Source: an uncultured Rhodospirillaceae bacterium (GTDB lineage Bacteria > Pseudomonadota > Alphaproteobacteria > Rhodospirillales > UBA2165). Taken from it: a DNA stretch of 64,000 nucleotides. The notes under the pieces are model-generated. The model was given only the letters and a program-made list of their open reading frames with translations. It was not told the origin of the DNA and did not search any database. The stretch lies in the NCBI GenBank assembly GCA_913020445.1, contig CAJWAR010000009.1:30772-94771 (forward strand). The letters run 5' to 3'. Both the position numbers and the translations under genes were made by a program. Below are positions 50,155 to 58,468 of this stretch, one piece after another. Positions within the stretch are counted from its first letter, which is position 1. Each line of letters starts with the position of its first letter.

Positions 50155-52230
50155 CTATCTTGTCAGCAGTGGCAAACGAATTTTAAACGCTGCCCCTTGC
50201 GTTTGTGACGGCTCACACCATATCTCTCCGCCAAATTCATTGATGATCGAACGGCAAATCGGCAAACCTAAACCCAGTCCGGATTTTTTGGATGAAATAT
50301 AGGGCTCGAATAGTTGCTCCTTAAGTTCCGGGTCGATGCCCGAACCATTATCGAGAATTTCGATTAATAAAGTATTTTCTTCCAATGCCGTTTTTACAGT
50401 TAGCTCACCTGCACCAGGTTCCGAAGAATTCATCGCATCAACACTATTTCGAGCCAGGTTTAAAATAACCTGTTGGATCAATATCGGATCACCATGGATA
50501 ATTGGATGGTTCGAAGCTAAATCAAATTTCAAGGCCACCTGTTTCAGATCAAAATCCGATTTCAGCAATTTCATTGCCGTGTGAATGGAATCGTTGATAT
50601 CGATGTCTTCCAATTTACTATCTTCGCGGCGCACAAAATCGCGCAATCGCCGAATAACATTACCAGCGCGGATAGCCTGTTCAGAGGCTTTCTCCAGGGC
50701 ATCAATAATGGCTTTCGATGCATGTTCATCTGATATTAGACGACGTAAACTACCATCTATATACGCCGTGATGGCCGCTAGGGGCTGATTAAGCTCATGC
50801 GCAATGCCGGTTGCCATCTCACCCATCGTTGCGACCCGGGATACATGCGCCAGTTGCTCTTGATGCAGACGCGATTGCTCTTCGGTCAATACTCGAGTTG
50901 TGATGTCCTTAGCGGAGCCGGTCGTTCCAAGAACACCGCCTTGATCATCGCGCTCGACAACAGCATTGAAGCTTAGATAAACCGGTGAGCCATCTTTTCT
51001 AAGATGAACGGACTCAAGATCAAAATAATCTGTGCCTTTCTTAATTTCAGCAAAAATGGCCATATCTTTCTCAGCCTGTTCAGCTGTCATAAAATGGGTA
51101 AAAGGTTTTCCAATCATCTCGTCAGGTTCGTAGCCATGCGTAATTCTGGAAGCTTCATTGACGAAGGTAAAATTTCCGTTGGTATCAACCGACCAAATTA
51201 GATCATGGGATGTTTCGACTAACTTTCGATATTTCTCTTCACTATCCTTAAGTTTAAGCTCAACGTCTTTGCGCGCTGATATGTCCTGTATCTGGGCGAT
51301 AAAATATAGCGGGTTGCCATTGGTATCCCTGACAATGGCTCGTGACATTAACCCCCAAACAATATGACCATCTTTATGAATATATCGCTTCTCAACCACT
51401 GAAACGCGCGTATCGCCGCCAACGAGATTCTGGCGAGCTTCCGCAGTACTAGGGATGTCCTCAGGATGAGTTACATCGGCGACAGTTTTAGTGAGAATTT
51501 CTTCTTCACCATACCCCATCATTTTGCACCAGGCCGGATTAACCGACCGAAATCTGCCGTCCAGCTCGGTAACAGTCATGCCGATTGAGGCGCTTTCAAA
51601 AGATTTCCGAAATCTCTCTTCACTTTCTAGTAAAGATGCATAAACACGTTGACGCTCCGAAATATCTCGGACTACAGCCAGAATATTTATTTCGTCGCCA
51701 AAATTTAGTATGCTTACGCGCGCTTCAACCGGGAAGATGGTGCCATCTTTTCGGCGATGCCTGCCTTCAAGTGTCATCGGCCTTCCGAGGACTAACTCAT
51801 CCCAATATTTCGCTAGCCGCTCAGGGTCGTAATTCGATTCGATATCATTTACATGCAAAGCTAACAACTCTTCGCGCGTATAGCCGAGCGATTGACACGC
51901 TGCATCGTTCACGTCGACTATTTTACCGCTGCGGTCATGAATGAAAAAAGCATCGCCAGCGCTTTCGATAACTGTTTCAAGTTCTTTTTCAATACGGCCC
52001 AATTTTACGACGAGCGTTATAAGAAAATAAATTGTTGGCGGTGCGAGAAAGGCCGGAATAAAAAACGAAAGATAGAGAGCTGGAAACAGACTGTGATCAA
52101 AAACTAAGGTGTCTAAATAGGCGATCGCAACGGAAACCGATATGATCGGGATGGTGACAACCAACGTCACCAATATCTTGCCATATTTATTGATAACTCG
52201 GAGCGACCAATTGACCACTAGTATTCCCAC
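50155..52230 (-). CDS. PAS-domain sensor histidine kinase
   Basis: A 691-residue kinase. Two N-terminal membrane helices (about residues 15-75) are followed by three PAS domains (near 80-195, 205-325 and 330-450; for example AFFIHDRSGKIVDVNDAACQ and LIWSVDTNGNFTFVNEASR). The HisKA box is GIAHELNQPLAAITAYIDGS. The ATPase domain shows N-box-like VILNLARNSVDAM, DNGSGIDPELKEQLFEPYIS and GLGLGLPICRSIINEFGGEI. The layout resembles FixL/DctS-type sensors. No response regulator is adjacent. It shares a strand and probably a transcript with the FeS protein downstream. Confidence 0.92.
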   Translation of the reverse strand: MGILVVNWSLRVINKYGKILVTLVVTIPIISVSVAIAYLDTLVFDHSLFPALYLSFFIPAFLAPPTIYFLITLVVKLGRIEKELETVIESAGDAFFIHDRSGKIVDVNDAACQSLGYTREELLALHVNDIESNYDPERLAKYWDELVLGRPMTLEGRHRRKDGTIFPVEARVSILNFGDEINILAVVRDISERQRVYASLLESEERFRKSFESASIGMTVTELDGRFRSVNPAWCKMMGYGEEEILTKTVADVTHPEDIPSTAEARQNLVGGDTRVSVVEKRYIHKDGHIVWGLMSRAIVRDTNGNPLYFIAQIQDISARKDVELKLKDSEEKYRKLVETSHDLIWSVDTNGNFTFVNEASRITHGYEPDEMIGKPFTHFMTAEQAEKDMAIFAEIKKGTDYFDLESVHLRKDGSPVYLSFNAVVERDDQGGVLGTTGSAKDITTRVLTEEQSRLHQEQLAHVSRVATMGEMATGIAHELNQPLAAITAYIDGSLRRLISDEHASKAIIDALEKASEQAIRAGNVIRRLRDFVRREDSKLEDIDINDSIHTAMKLLKSDFDLKQVALKFDLASNHPIIHGDPILIQQVILNLARNSVDAMNSSEPGAGELTVKTALEENTLLIEILDNGSGIDPELKEQLFEPYISSKKSGLGLGLPICRSIINEFGGEIWCEPSQTQGAAFKIRLPLLTR

Positions 52231-52407
52231 TTCAAAATATTAGTTCCCTCTAACTTAGATGAAATCTATAGCCTTACGAAAGCAGAATAAATATCAGACT
52301 GCCATAATCAGAACATTCCCCTACTGAATATCGACTCGTCGTCGATCTATTAAAGCCAATTCAAAAAACTTCGCTAAAAGGAATTCGAAAATTATTTCGC
52401 GTTTTCT

Positions 52408-52436
52408 CTTGACTTTTAGGGTAAATCGGTATTAGA
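52408..52436 (+). promoter_or_regulatory. candidate promoter of the hemerythrin-like gene
   Basis: CTTGAC at 52408-52413 and ATTAGA at 52431-52436 are 17 bases apart, close to the alphaproteobacterial sigma-70 pattern. The site lies 30 bases before ATG 52466, in the 235-base space between divergent genes. Based only on pattern. Confidence 0.35.
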
Positions 52437-52465
52437 GTACCTAATTACTGATTTTGGAGTAAGTT

Positions 52466-52957
52466 ATGGACTTTAATACCCGCATCGCCAGGCAACTACA
52501 CGACGAACATGTTGCTGTAATTGATTTGATGGATAAGCTTGAAGAGTTTGTTGGCAGGGATCAACCCGATACCACAGACCCTCAAGTAGCCAATTTTCTT
52601 GGCGATTTAAAAGTAGTGATCGAAGGCGAAGTGACCAACCATTTCAAATTTGAGGAAGACGGTTTGTTCCCAATCCTTAATAATGAAGGTGATGGCGATA
52701 TGTCTGACTTATTGTCGGAAGAGCATGATGTTATACTCCCATTGGGACTCGAATTGGTGGAAGCTATCAAAGTTGTACGCGGCGAAGGCTTTAAAGCTGG
52801 TAGCTGGCAGTCCTTTAAGCAATATGGCGCAGAGTTTTCTGACCGCTTGCGAGATCACGCTACCAAAGAGGAAATGGGTTTGGTGCCCATGATAGATGAT
52901 ATGCTTGAGGCGGGTGTAGATGCCGACCTCGCGGCTGAATACATAGATAAACGGTAA
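52466..52957 (+). CDS. hemerythrin-like cation-binding protein
   Basis: A 163-residue four-helix protein of the HHE domain family. Metal-ligand candidates are visible in order: QLHDEHVAVIDLMDKLEE, VTNHFKFEEDGLFPIL, LLSEEHDVILPLGLELVE and LRDHATKEEMGLVPMIDDM. Such proteins bind a di-iron centre and sense, carry or detoxify O2 or nitric oxide. GGAGT precedes ATG 52466. It is followed 50 bases later by the first GNAT gene and may be co-transcribed. A role in handling oxygen in an organism with O2-sensitive benzoyl-CoA reductase is an inference. Confidence 0.87.
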   Translation: MDFNTRIARQLHDEHVAVIDLMDKLEEFVGRDQPDTTDPQVANFLGDLKVVIEGEVTNHFKFEEDGLFPILNNEGDGDMSDLLSEEHDVILPLGLELVEAIKVVRGEGFKAGSWQSFKQYGAEFSDRLRDHATKEEMGLVPMIDDMLEAGVDADLAAEYIDKR

Positions 52958-53007
52958 TAACAAACAGATGGAATCCATCGATAAATAAAATAGCAGGAGA
53001 AGTAATC

Positions 53008-53469
53008 ATGGATATTACAGAAAATATGACAACCCGGCCATTAAAGACGACGGATTTGGATCAAGTTGTCGATATCGACAAGCGGATCGTCGGTTGGTCC
53101 CGGCGCGGTTTTTTTGAAAAGCGCGTAGAAGCGGCCGTTGATCGCCCCGACAACTACGTCGTTGTTGGTGTCGTCGACGGCACCACGCTCGTCGGCTATG
53201 CAATTGCTCGAATTCATGGCGGTGACTTTGGCACCACAGAACGGACGGCAGCCTTGGATGCCATCGGTGTCGACCCCAGAGCTCAAGCCAAAGGCGTCGG
53301 CAAAATTCTCATGGATGGCCTCGATGATGTGCTACGCAAAAAAGATGTCCATGAAATTCGCACACAAACCGACTGGCGCTTTCACGGCTTGTTAAAATAT
53401 TTTGACGCCATGGGTTTTGAAGTTGCCCCGGCACATGTTTTAGAACGTCAAGCCGACGCAAATTTCTAA
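53008..53469 (+). CDS. GNAT-family N-acetyltransferase 1
   Basis: A 153-residue acetyl-CoA-dependent transferase. The acetyl-CoA loop is visible as VDPRAQAKGVGKILMDGL (R/Q-x2-G-x-G/A pattern), preceded by the beta-strand block LVGYAIARIHGGDFGTTE. GCAGGAGAA stands nine bases before ATG 53008. It is a paralogue of the next gene, 14 bases downstream; both share the opening pattern RPL/RSL-x4-D-LD and the block order. The substrate is unknown; the candidates are acyl-CoA synthetases, which GNATs regulate by lysine acetylation in other aromatic degraders. Confidence 0.86.
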   Translation: MDITENMTTRPLKTTDLDQVVDIDKRIVGWSRRGFFEKRVEAAVDRPDNYVVVGVVDGTTLVGYAIARIHGGDFGTTERTAALDAIGVDPRAQAKGVGKILMDGLDDVLRKKDVHEIRTQTDWRFHGLLKYFDAMGFEVAPAHVLERQADANF

Positions 53470-53483
53470 CGGGAGGAAAAACA

Positions 53484-53996
53484 ATGGCAAAAACAAACAT
53501 GGACATTGAATTCGTTGAAACCGACGATTTTGAACAACCCGCTCGTGATCACGTGCCGGTACGGTCTCTGGTCGCGGATGATCTCGATGCGATTGTCAAA
53601 ATTGATCGCTTGAGCACCGGCGAAGACCGTAAGGAGTATTATGAACGGCGCCTCCATGAAGCGCTCGAACAGTCAGGTGTCCGGGTTTCCTTGGTCGCTG
53701 AAGTTGATGATTTTGTCGCTGGTTTTATTATGGCGCGTGTTGATTTTGGTGAATTTGGCCGCGCCGAACCGGTTGCCGTCATCGATACTTTAGGTGTTGA
53801 TCCGCGCTATCGCGGTAAAGGCGTCGGTGCCGCATTGATGTCGCAATTGCTAACCAATTTGGACGGCTTACAAGTTGAGGCAACACGCACCGTCGTTGAA
53901 TGGGATGACATTGATGTCCTCGCTTATATGCAATCTTGTGGCTTCAAACCAAGTCAACGATTGGTCTTTGTCAGGAAAGTACCGCCGGCAACATAA
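53484..53996 (+). CDS. GNAT-family N-acetyltransferase 2
   Basis: A 170-residue paralogue of the preceding gene with a 17-residue N-terminal extension. The acetyl-CoA loop is VDPRYRGKGVGAALMSQL, and FVAGFIMARVDFGEFGRAEP matches the corresponding strand of GNAT 1. GGGAGGA lies eight bases upstream of ATG 53484. A good intrinsic terminator follows about 80 bases after the stop, closing the hemerythrin-GNAT-GNAT unit. The substrate is unknown. Confidence 0.86.
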   Translation: MAKTNMDIEFVETDDFEQPARDHVPVRSLVADDLDAIVKIDRLSTGEDRKEYYERRLHEALEQSGVRVSLVAEVDDFVAGFIMARVDFGEFGRAEPVAVIDTLGVDPRYRGKGVGAALMSQLLTNLDGLQVEATRTVVEWDDIDVLAYMQSCGFKPSQRLVFVRKVPPAT

Positions 53997-54078
53997 ATTT
54001 TCTACTTATTCTTCTCCCTGCCCTTCCTAACCCCCGTATCCCCCCGATACGATTGAGAAGGGAAACTCCCCCCAAACT

Positions 54079-54107
54079 ATCGCTGGCTAATAGCCAGCGA
54101 TTTTTTT
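54079..54107 (+). terminator. intrinsic terminator after the GNAT pair
   Basis: A ten-base stem ATCGCTGGCT / AGCCAGCGAT with a three-base loop is followed by seven T. It ends four bases from the convergent binding-protein stop. The T-run is on the + strand, so it closes the hemerythrin-GNAT operon. Confidence 0.9.
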
Positions 54108-54110
54108 GTC

Positions 54111-54854
54111 TTATTTTACGACATAACCAAAATATTTGAGGGACAATTCGTCTCTGAAGCCACTTTTTATGACCTTTTTCAATGCCAGACGAAGATCTTC
54201 GGACACCTGCTTAGCCATACCTTTGCCGCCAGCCAACCAAATATTTTCTATGTTAAGAACTTGCCCAAATTTAAGGCGTAGTGACGTATCCTGGGCATTT
54301 TTGTTCCAGCGCGTAATTATTTCGTTTACATCGCCATACCAAGCCGCCACGCGTCCCATCTCAATCATCTTGATTGATTGCTTCACGTTATTGAAGGAAA
54401 GAATATTGTTGAAACCCTTTTCTTTCAGCTCCTGTTCGTGAGACGTACCACGCCAGGCGCCTACCGAAGGTAATTTTTTACCCTCATCAAAAGTATTGAT
54501 GGGTTTTGCCAGTGACACAAATGCGCTTTTGGCCCCTATAATTGGTTCGATCCAGGTATAATTGTGTTCACGATCCGGTAAGCGCGATAATCCGGGAATA
54601 ATGGCTTTGGAAAATCTACTTGCCTGTTTCATTGCCCGTGGCCACGGAACCAAACGATAATTGATCTGGTAGCCGGAAACTTCACTCACTTTCTGAACCA
54701 ATTCGATCAAAATACCCGGCCTGGTGATTGAATCCATCATATAGCCCGGTATTTCGGCGCCATACATGGTCAGAACTGGTTTGGTTTTTTGGGCGTATGA
54801 CGAGCCACTAACGATTAGCAACGCAGCTAGGGCACTAAAAAATCGCATCCACAT
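54111..54854 (-). CDS. periplasmic solute-binding protein, family 3 type
   Basis: A 247-residue protein with a signal peptide (MWMRFFSALAALLIVSGSSY, cleavage after AQ or near it). The mature part resembles amino-acid-type binding proteins of family 3: GILIELVQKVSEVSGYQINY, RLVPWPRAMKQASR, IIGAKSAFVSLAKPI and VGAWRGTSHEQELKEKG. No ABC ATPase or permease is adjacent, so it is an orphan, as common for members acting in sensing. It converges on the GNAT operon's terminator. Confidence 0.8.
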   Translation of the reverse strand: MWMRFFSALAALLIVSGSSYAQKTKPVLTMYGAEIPGYMMDSITRPGILIELVQKVSEVSGYQINYRLVPWPRAMKQASRFSKAIIPGLSRLPDREHNYTWIEPIIGAKSAFVSLAKPINTFDEGKKLPSVGAWRGTSHEQELKEKGFNNILSFNNVKQSIKMIEMGRVAAWYGDVNEIITRWNKNAQDTSLRLKFGQVLNIENIWLAGGKGMAKQVSEDLRLALKKVIKSGFRDELSLKYFGYVVK

Positions 54855-55086
54855 TTTCGGGCCACTCCCATATTTATTTGCCTAAATAAAAGTAAGAATG
54901 AATGCATAAAAAAGCAACTACGACAGTATGCACTAACAATTTAAAGAGAACCGTAAAAAACGATGGTTCAAAGATCAAAATTTGGACAATTTTTTTATGG
55001 ATAATTTGCTTTCGCCACAAAGCGTACTTACTTAATCTTAATCAACTACAAATCTAAATTGTGATACCGAAAGTGAATACAGTTAA

Positions 55087-55530
55087 ATGCCTGTGCAAGG
55101 AATAGTCGACAACGAAATCGGGTTAATTGCTTACCTTTTCACCGGAACGGTACTTATCGAAGAAATAATATCAGCCCATAAAGAAGTTTCAAAATCCGTT
55201 CATCAAGGTAAAACCTATTTAGAAATTAATCTTTTTGATCGGGACTCCAGATACCACGAATTAGAGCTTGAAGGTATGTCGCGCCTTAGCCAATTCAATG
55301 TTGATAATTTTGATCGTCAAAACTTAATTAGAGAAAAAATTGTATCGATCGAACTTTCCACTGAAATTGAAATCATAAATCGACTTTGGCTGGCATTGGT
55401 CGACAGTGAAGATGATTTTAAATCCTCCTACGCGTCGTTTAAATCGCTAGAAGAGAGTTGTGAGTGGCTCGGTATCAATCTGTTAGCGGCAAAACAGCTG
55501 CTGCAAAAAATCGGTTACGAACTTGGATAA
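55087..55530 (+). CDS. unknown protein
   Basis: I do not recognise this 147-residue soluble protein. The first 60 residues (GIVDNEIGLIAYLFTGTVLI through LEINLFDRDSRYHELELEGM) look like an alpha/beta domain. The rest is helical, ending SCEWLGINLLAAKQLLQKIG. The first half has a loose resemblance to STAS-like or SpoIIAA-like small domains, which I cannot confirm. Start ATG 55087. It lies in an A/T-rich stretch between the orphan binding protein and a glutathione transferase gene. Confidence 0.6.
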   Translation: MPVQGIVDNEIGLIAYLFTGTVLIEEIISAHKEVSKSVHQGKTYLEINLFDRDSRYHELELEGMSRLSQFNVDNFDRQNLIREKIVSIELSTEIEIINRLWLALVDSEDDFKSSYASFKSLEESCEWLGINLLAAKQLLQKIGYELG

Positions 55531-55536
55531 CACTCG

Positions 55537-56385
55537 TTAAGCAGCTTTCGCCAGCGCGCCAAAGGCTGTCACATGCACTCCGGCGGTGTCTCTCCGGTCA
55601 ATCACATAGCTGGCAAATTTTTCCGCCAAACCAGGTGGCTGCCAATCAACCAAAGCCTGTTGATAGCTTGGCCGGGCTTTGACACGCTCAAACCATTGGC
55701 AAAGATTTTCATAGCGCTCAAGTGGCCAATCCATCAGCATCATGCGATGCACGTTTGGCATCCAGGCAATATCCGCGAGCGTCATTTCGGATCCTATCAA
55801 CCAATTTTGCTTTGCCACCGCCTTATCCAATTTAAAAAAGTCCTCATCTGTACGAGTGACCGCTGCATCCAGTTTTTCTTTAGGAAAAATATCGCCGCCC
55901 TGCCATTCTTTGACAAAATCTACCAGACCTCGATTATTGTGTCTGGCGGCAAACTCCTCGACCTCCAACTCGTTCATTGGCTTTCGTGGCCGGAACAGAA
56001 ATTCGTGAGAGAGCAGTTTCAGATCGGCCTGAGCCTTATCAGCGGCGGATAACAACTCTAACATGGTGGTTTCGCTTGCTGCGTTTGCTGGCCGCAATGG
56101 CGGCTCCGGATATTTCTGATCGAGATAGTCAATGATGTCGCAGGATTCGATCAACAACGTGCCATTATCAACAAAAGCCGGCACCAATCCTTTGGGGTTG
56201 ATCGCTTGATATTCCGGCGTTGCGTGCTCATTGTCAGGAATACTGATTTCATAGCTTTCCCAAGCCAGGCCCTTTTCCGCCAGTGTAATACGCACCCGCT
56301 GTGAACAGCTTGAGAGCCCACTGTGCCAGAGATGCAGGCCTTTTAAATCTTTGAGAGATGTATCTTTTGGTTCAATAATTGGCAT
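55537..56385 (-). CDS. glutathione S-transferase family protein A
   Basis: A 282-residue GST-fold protein. The thioredoxin-like domain begins LHLWHSGLSSCSQRVRITLA, with SSCS at the usual catalytic position, then PKGLVPAFVDNGTLLIESCD (cis-Pro and Ser/Glu glutathione-binding motifs) and IIDYLDQKYPEPPLRP. The helical C-terminal domain includes WLIGSEMTLADIAWMPNVHR. It is longer than the usual 200-220 residues because of an insertion around residues 110-170. It is divergent from a clear paralogue 90 bases away. The substrate is unknown; glutathione-dependent cleavage or dehalogenation of aromatics is one possibility. Confidence 0.87.
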   Translation of the reverse strand: MPIIEPKDTSLKDLKGLHLWHSGLSSCSQRVRITLAEKGLAWESYEISIPDNEHATPEYQAINPKGLVPAFVDNGTLLIESCDIIDYLDQKYPEPPLRPANAASETTMLELLSAADKAQADLKLLSHEFLFRPRKPMNELEVEEFAARHNNRGLVDFVKEWQGGDIFPKEKLDAAVTRTDEDFFKLDKAVAKQNWLIGSEMTLADIAWMPNVHRMMLMDWPLERYENLCQWFERVKARPSYQQALVDWQPPGLAEKFASYVIDRRDTAGVHVTAFGALAKAA

Positions 56386-56475
56386 CTATTTTTCCTCACC
56401 GATTCTTTAGTCGACACCTTAATATATCCGCCTTAGCATACGCAAAAATAATTATTAAGCAGGGGAGATTCTACT

Positions 56476-57312
56476 ATGCCGCTTATCGATACTACAAATG
56501 AAGAAGTTAAGTCATTCACTGGTCTTCATCTCTATCACTTTTGGCTATCGTCCTGTTCCCAACGAGTGCGCATTGTAATGGCCGAGAAAGGCTTGGAATG
56601 GGTAAGCCACGAAATCGATCTCGAAAAACAAGAACATGCAACACCGGAATATCAATCGATTCATCCCGATGGTGTGGTCCCGGCTCTGGTCCATGACGGC
56701 CAGGTCATTATCGAATCTATTGATATCATCGACTACCTGGATACGACTTTTCCCGAGCCGCCGCTTCGCCCAGCATCAGATGAAGCCATCGCGGAAATGC
56801 ATCAATGGATGCAGAATGCCGATGGCGCCCAGCACAGTATCAAAACGCTGACGCATGAGTTTTTGTTTAAGCAGCACAAAATGCCGCCGGAAGCCTTCAA
56901 CGAGCTATCTCAAAAGCACAATAACGAAGAGCTCGTAGATTTTATGCGGGTTTGGAGTTCCGATGAAGGTTTTCAAAAATCGGAGATTGAGTCGGAACTA
57001 AAATTACAGCACGACCATTTTGTGCGGCTAGATCAAGCGCTTGATGGCAAAGAGTGGCTTGTCGCCAATACTTTTTCGCTCGCCGATATCGCCTGGATAT
57101 CCAATGTCAGACGGCTGGACCTAATGCATTATCCGCTCGACATTCACGCCAATCTCAACGTCTGGTATGAACGCTTTCAGGCCAAACCGAGCTATATCAA
57201 AGGGATTGGTGAATTTGAAATTCCGCCAGCGTTGGCTGCCTTCAATGCCTATAGTTTAGAACGGGCCGGGCAAGGGACAGGCGTGACCTCTTTTAGCCCC
57301 CTCGCCGCCTAG
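56476..57312 (+). CDS. glutathione S-transferase family protein B
   Basis: A 278-residue paralogue of the divergent neighbour with the same layout: LHLYHFWLSSCSQRVRIVMA, PDGVVPALVHDGQVIIESID, IIDYLDTTFPEPPLRP, and WLVANTFSLADIAWISNVRR in the C-terminal domain. The SSCS active-site segment is conserved. AGGGGAGA lies seven bases before ATG 56476. The two proteins are similar over their whole length, so this is an inverted gene duplication. Function as for its partner; they may form a heterodimer. Confidence 0.87.
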   Translation: MPLIDTTNEEVKSFTGLHLYHFWLSSCSQRVRIVMAEKGLEWVSHEIDLEKQEHATPEYQSIHPDGVVPALVHDGQVIIESIDIIDYLDTTFPEPPLRPASDEAIAEMHQWMQNADGAQHSIKTLTHEFLFKQHKMPPEAFNELSQKHNNEELVDFMRVWSSDEGFQKSEIESELKLQHDHFVRLDQALDGKEWLVANTFSLADIAWISNVRRLDLMHYPLDIHANLNVWYERFQAKPSYIKGIGEFEIPPALAAFNAYSLERAGQGTGVTSFSPLAA

Positions 57313-57313
57313 A

Positions 57314-57535
57314 TTATTTTATCCAATTGAGGCAATAGGCTTTTTTGTTTTCGCCAATCATGCAGGGGGCCGTGGTGCCATTTTCCGCGTTGACCCTGAG
57401 GACGCCGGTCAGGGCCGAGCCGATATAGGTGTAGCCGGGTTCATCCAGACCGACCTCCACCACTTCAACTTTAATTGCTAGTAGGAGAATGGCGAGCAAG
57501 ATGCCGACGAAAATTGTCAGTTTAACTTTACCCAT
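57314..57535 (-). CDS. small membrane-anchored or secreted hypothetical protein
   Basis: A 73-residue protein: a hydrophobic segment at about residues 5-22 (LTIFVGILLAILLLAIKVEV) and a polar tail containing two cysteines (TTAPCMIGENKKAYCLNW) that could form a disulfide in the periplasm. It starts at ATG 57535 and converges on the GST B gene, one base from its stop. I recognise no family. The Cys spacing and anchor suggest a small periplasmic protein. Confidence 0.55.
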   Translation of the reverse strand: MGKVKLTIFVGILLAILLLAIKVEVVEVGLDEPGYTYIGSALTGVLRVNAENGTTAPCMIGENKKAYCLNWIK

Positions 57536-57567
57536 GCCGCTATCTTACACGACATTGACATGGGTAC

Positions 57568-57600
57568 AAAAAAAGCCCGGCCAAAATAGACCGGGCTTTT
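57568..57600 (-). terminator. intrinsic terminator of the benzoyl-CoA reductase operon
   Basis: A ten-base stem (AAAAGCCCGG with CCGGGCTTTT, ten-base loop) is followed on the reverse strand by a run of seven T. It lies 20 bases after the bcrD stop. Confidence 0.92.
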
Positions 57601-57619
57601 AAATTAGCACTTCGGCAAA

Positions 57620-58468
57620 CTAAGACGCTTCTTGAAGCTGCCCTAATTCCTGCAATTTTTCATAGCGGAAGCCGCCCCAAAGGGCAGCACCGATTGCACC
57701 GGCGTAGATTGAGTCCGGGTCACTTTTGATCGTGACATTAACTTTGTTTTTAGGATCAGCGACACCTTCAGCCATGGTAGCGACCAAGCCGGTATCCAAG
57801 GCTAAGCCACCAGTAACCATGACGTCACCTTCCATCACCTTGGTTGCCCGCAGCAGTTTGAGCAACCGGTTAGACATCGAAATGTGAATGCCTTTTAGAA
57901 TGTTCGGCGCGGAAATACTGCGCGATACCATATTGATCACATCGGTTTCAGCCAGCACGGCACAAATTCCAGACACCACTTCCGGGTCATCTGACTGTTG
58001 TGAAAGCTCACCAATTTCTTCCAGCGTAATGCCGAGATAGCGGGCAATATTTTCCAAAAACTGACCGGAACCAGACGCACATTGGCTGGTCATCCGGTAA
58101 TCAAGGACTTTACCGTGTTCATCGATACGGATAGCGCGGCCATGGAGGGCACCGACATCCAATACCGAACGTGATTCTGGATTGAGATAAATCGCGCCCC
58201 GGGCATGAGTCGTCATCGAATAAAAGTGACCGGTATGAAACTCAAGGCTTTCGCCCTCACCCGTTGTTGCGATGTAAGCAATATCATCACGAGTCAGACC
58301 ATTTTCTTTAAGTAAATCATCCATGGTATCTTCGGCGAGTTTGTAAGGATCACGTTTACGAATCCGCTCGACCCGTTTGCCGATCCATTCGTTTTTGTCC
58401 CCTTCGACTTCAAACAGGGCTACTTTTACGACACCGGTTCCGACGTCAATTCCAACTGTTTTTACCAT
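57620..58468 (-). CDS. bcrD: benzoyl-CoA reductase, subunit D (ATPase/activator)
   Basis: A 282-residue ASKHA-fold ATPase of the BadF/BadG/BcrA family, one of the two ATP-hydrolysing electron-activating subunits of class I benzoyl-CoA reductase. ATP-binding motifs: VGIDVGTGVVKVALFE and DVGALHGRAIRID. FeS cysteines: TSQCASGSGQFLENIARYLG and VSGICAVLAETDVINM. The C-terminal GGLALDTG and DPDSIYAGAIGAALWG complete the fold. The length equals that of known BcrD. Its start overlaps the bcrA stop by one base (TAATG). It is the last gene of the leftward operon. Confidence 0.95.
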   Translation of the reverse strand: MVKTVGIDVGTGVVKVALFEVEGDKNEWIGKRVERIRKRDPYKLAEDTMDDLLKENGLTRDDIAYIATTGEGESLEFHTGHFYSMTTHARGAIYLNPESRSVLDVGALHGRAIRIDEHGKVLDYRMTSQCASGSGQFLENIARYLGITLEEIGELSQQSDDPEVVSGICAVLAETDVINMVSRSISAPNILKGIHISMSNRLLKLLRATKVMEGDVMVTGGLALDTGLVATMAEGVADPKNKVNVTIKSDPDSIYAGAIGAALWGGFRYEKLQELGQLQEAS

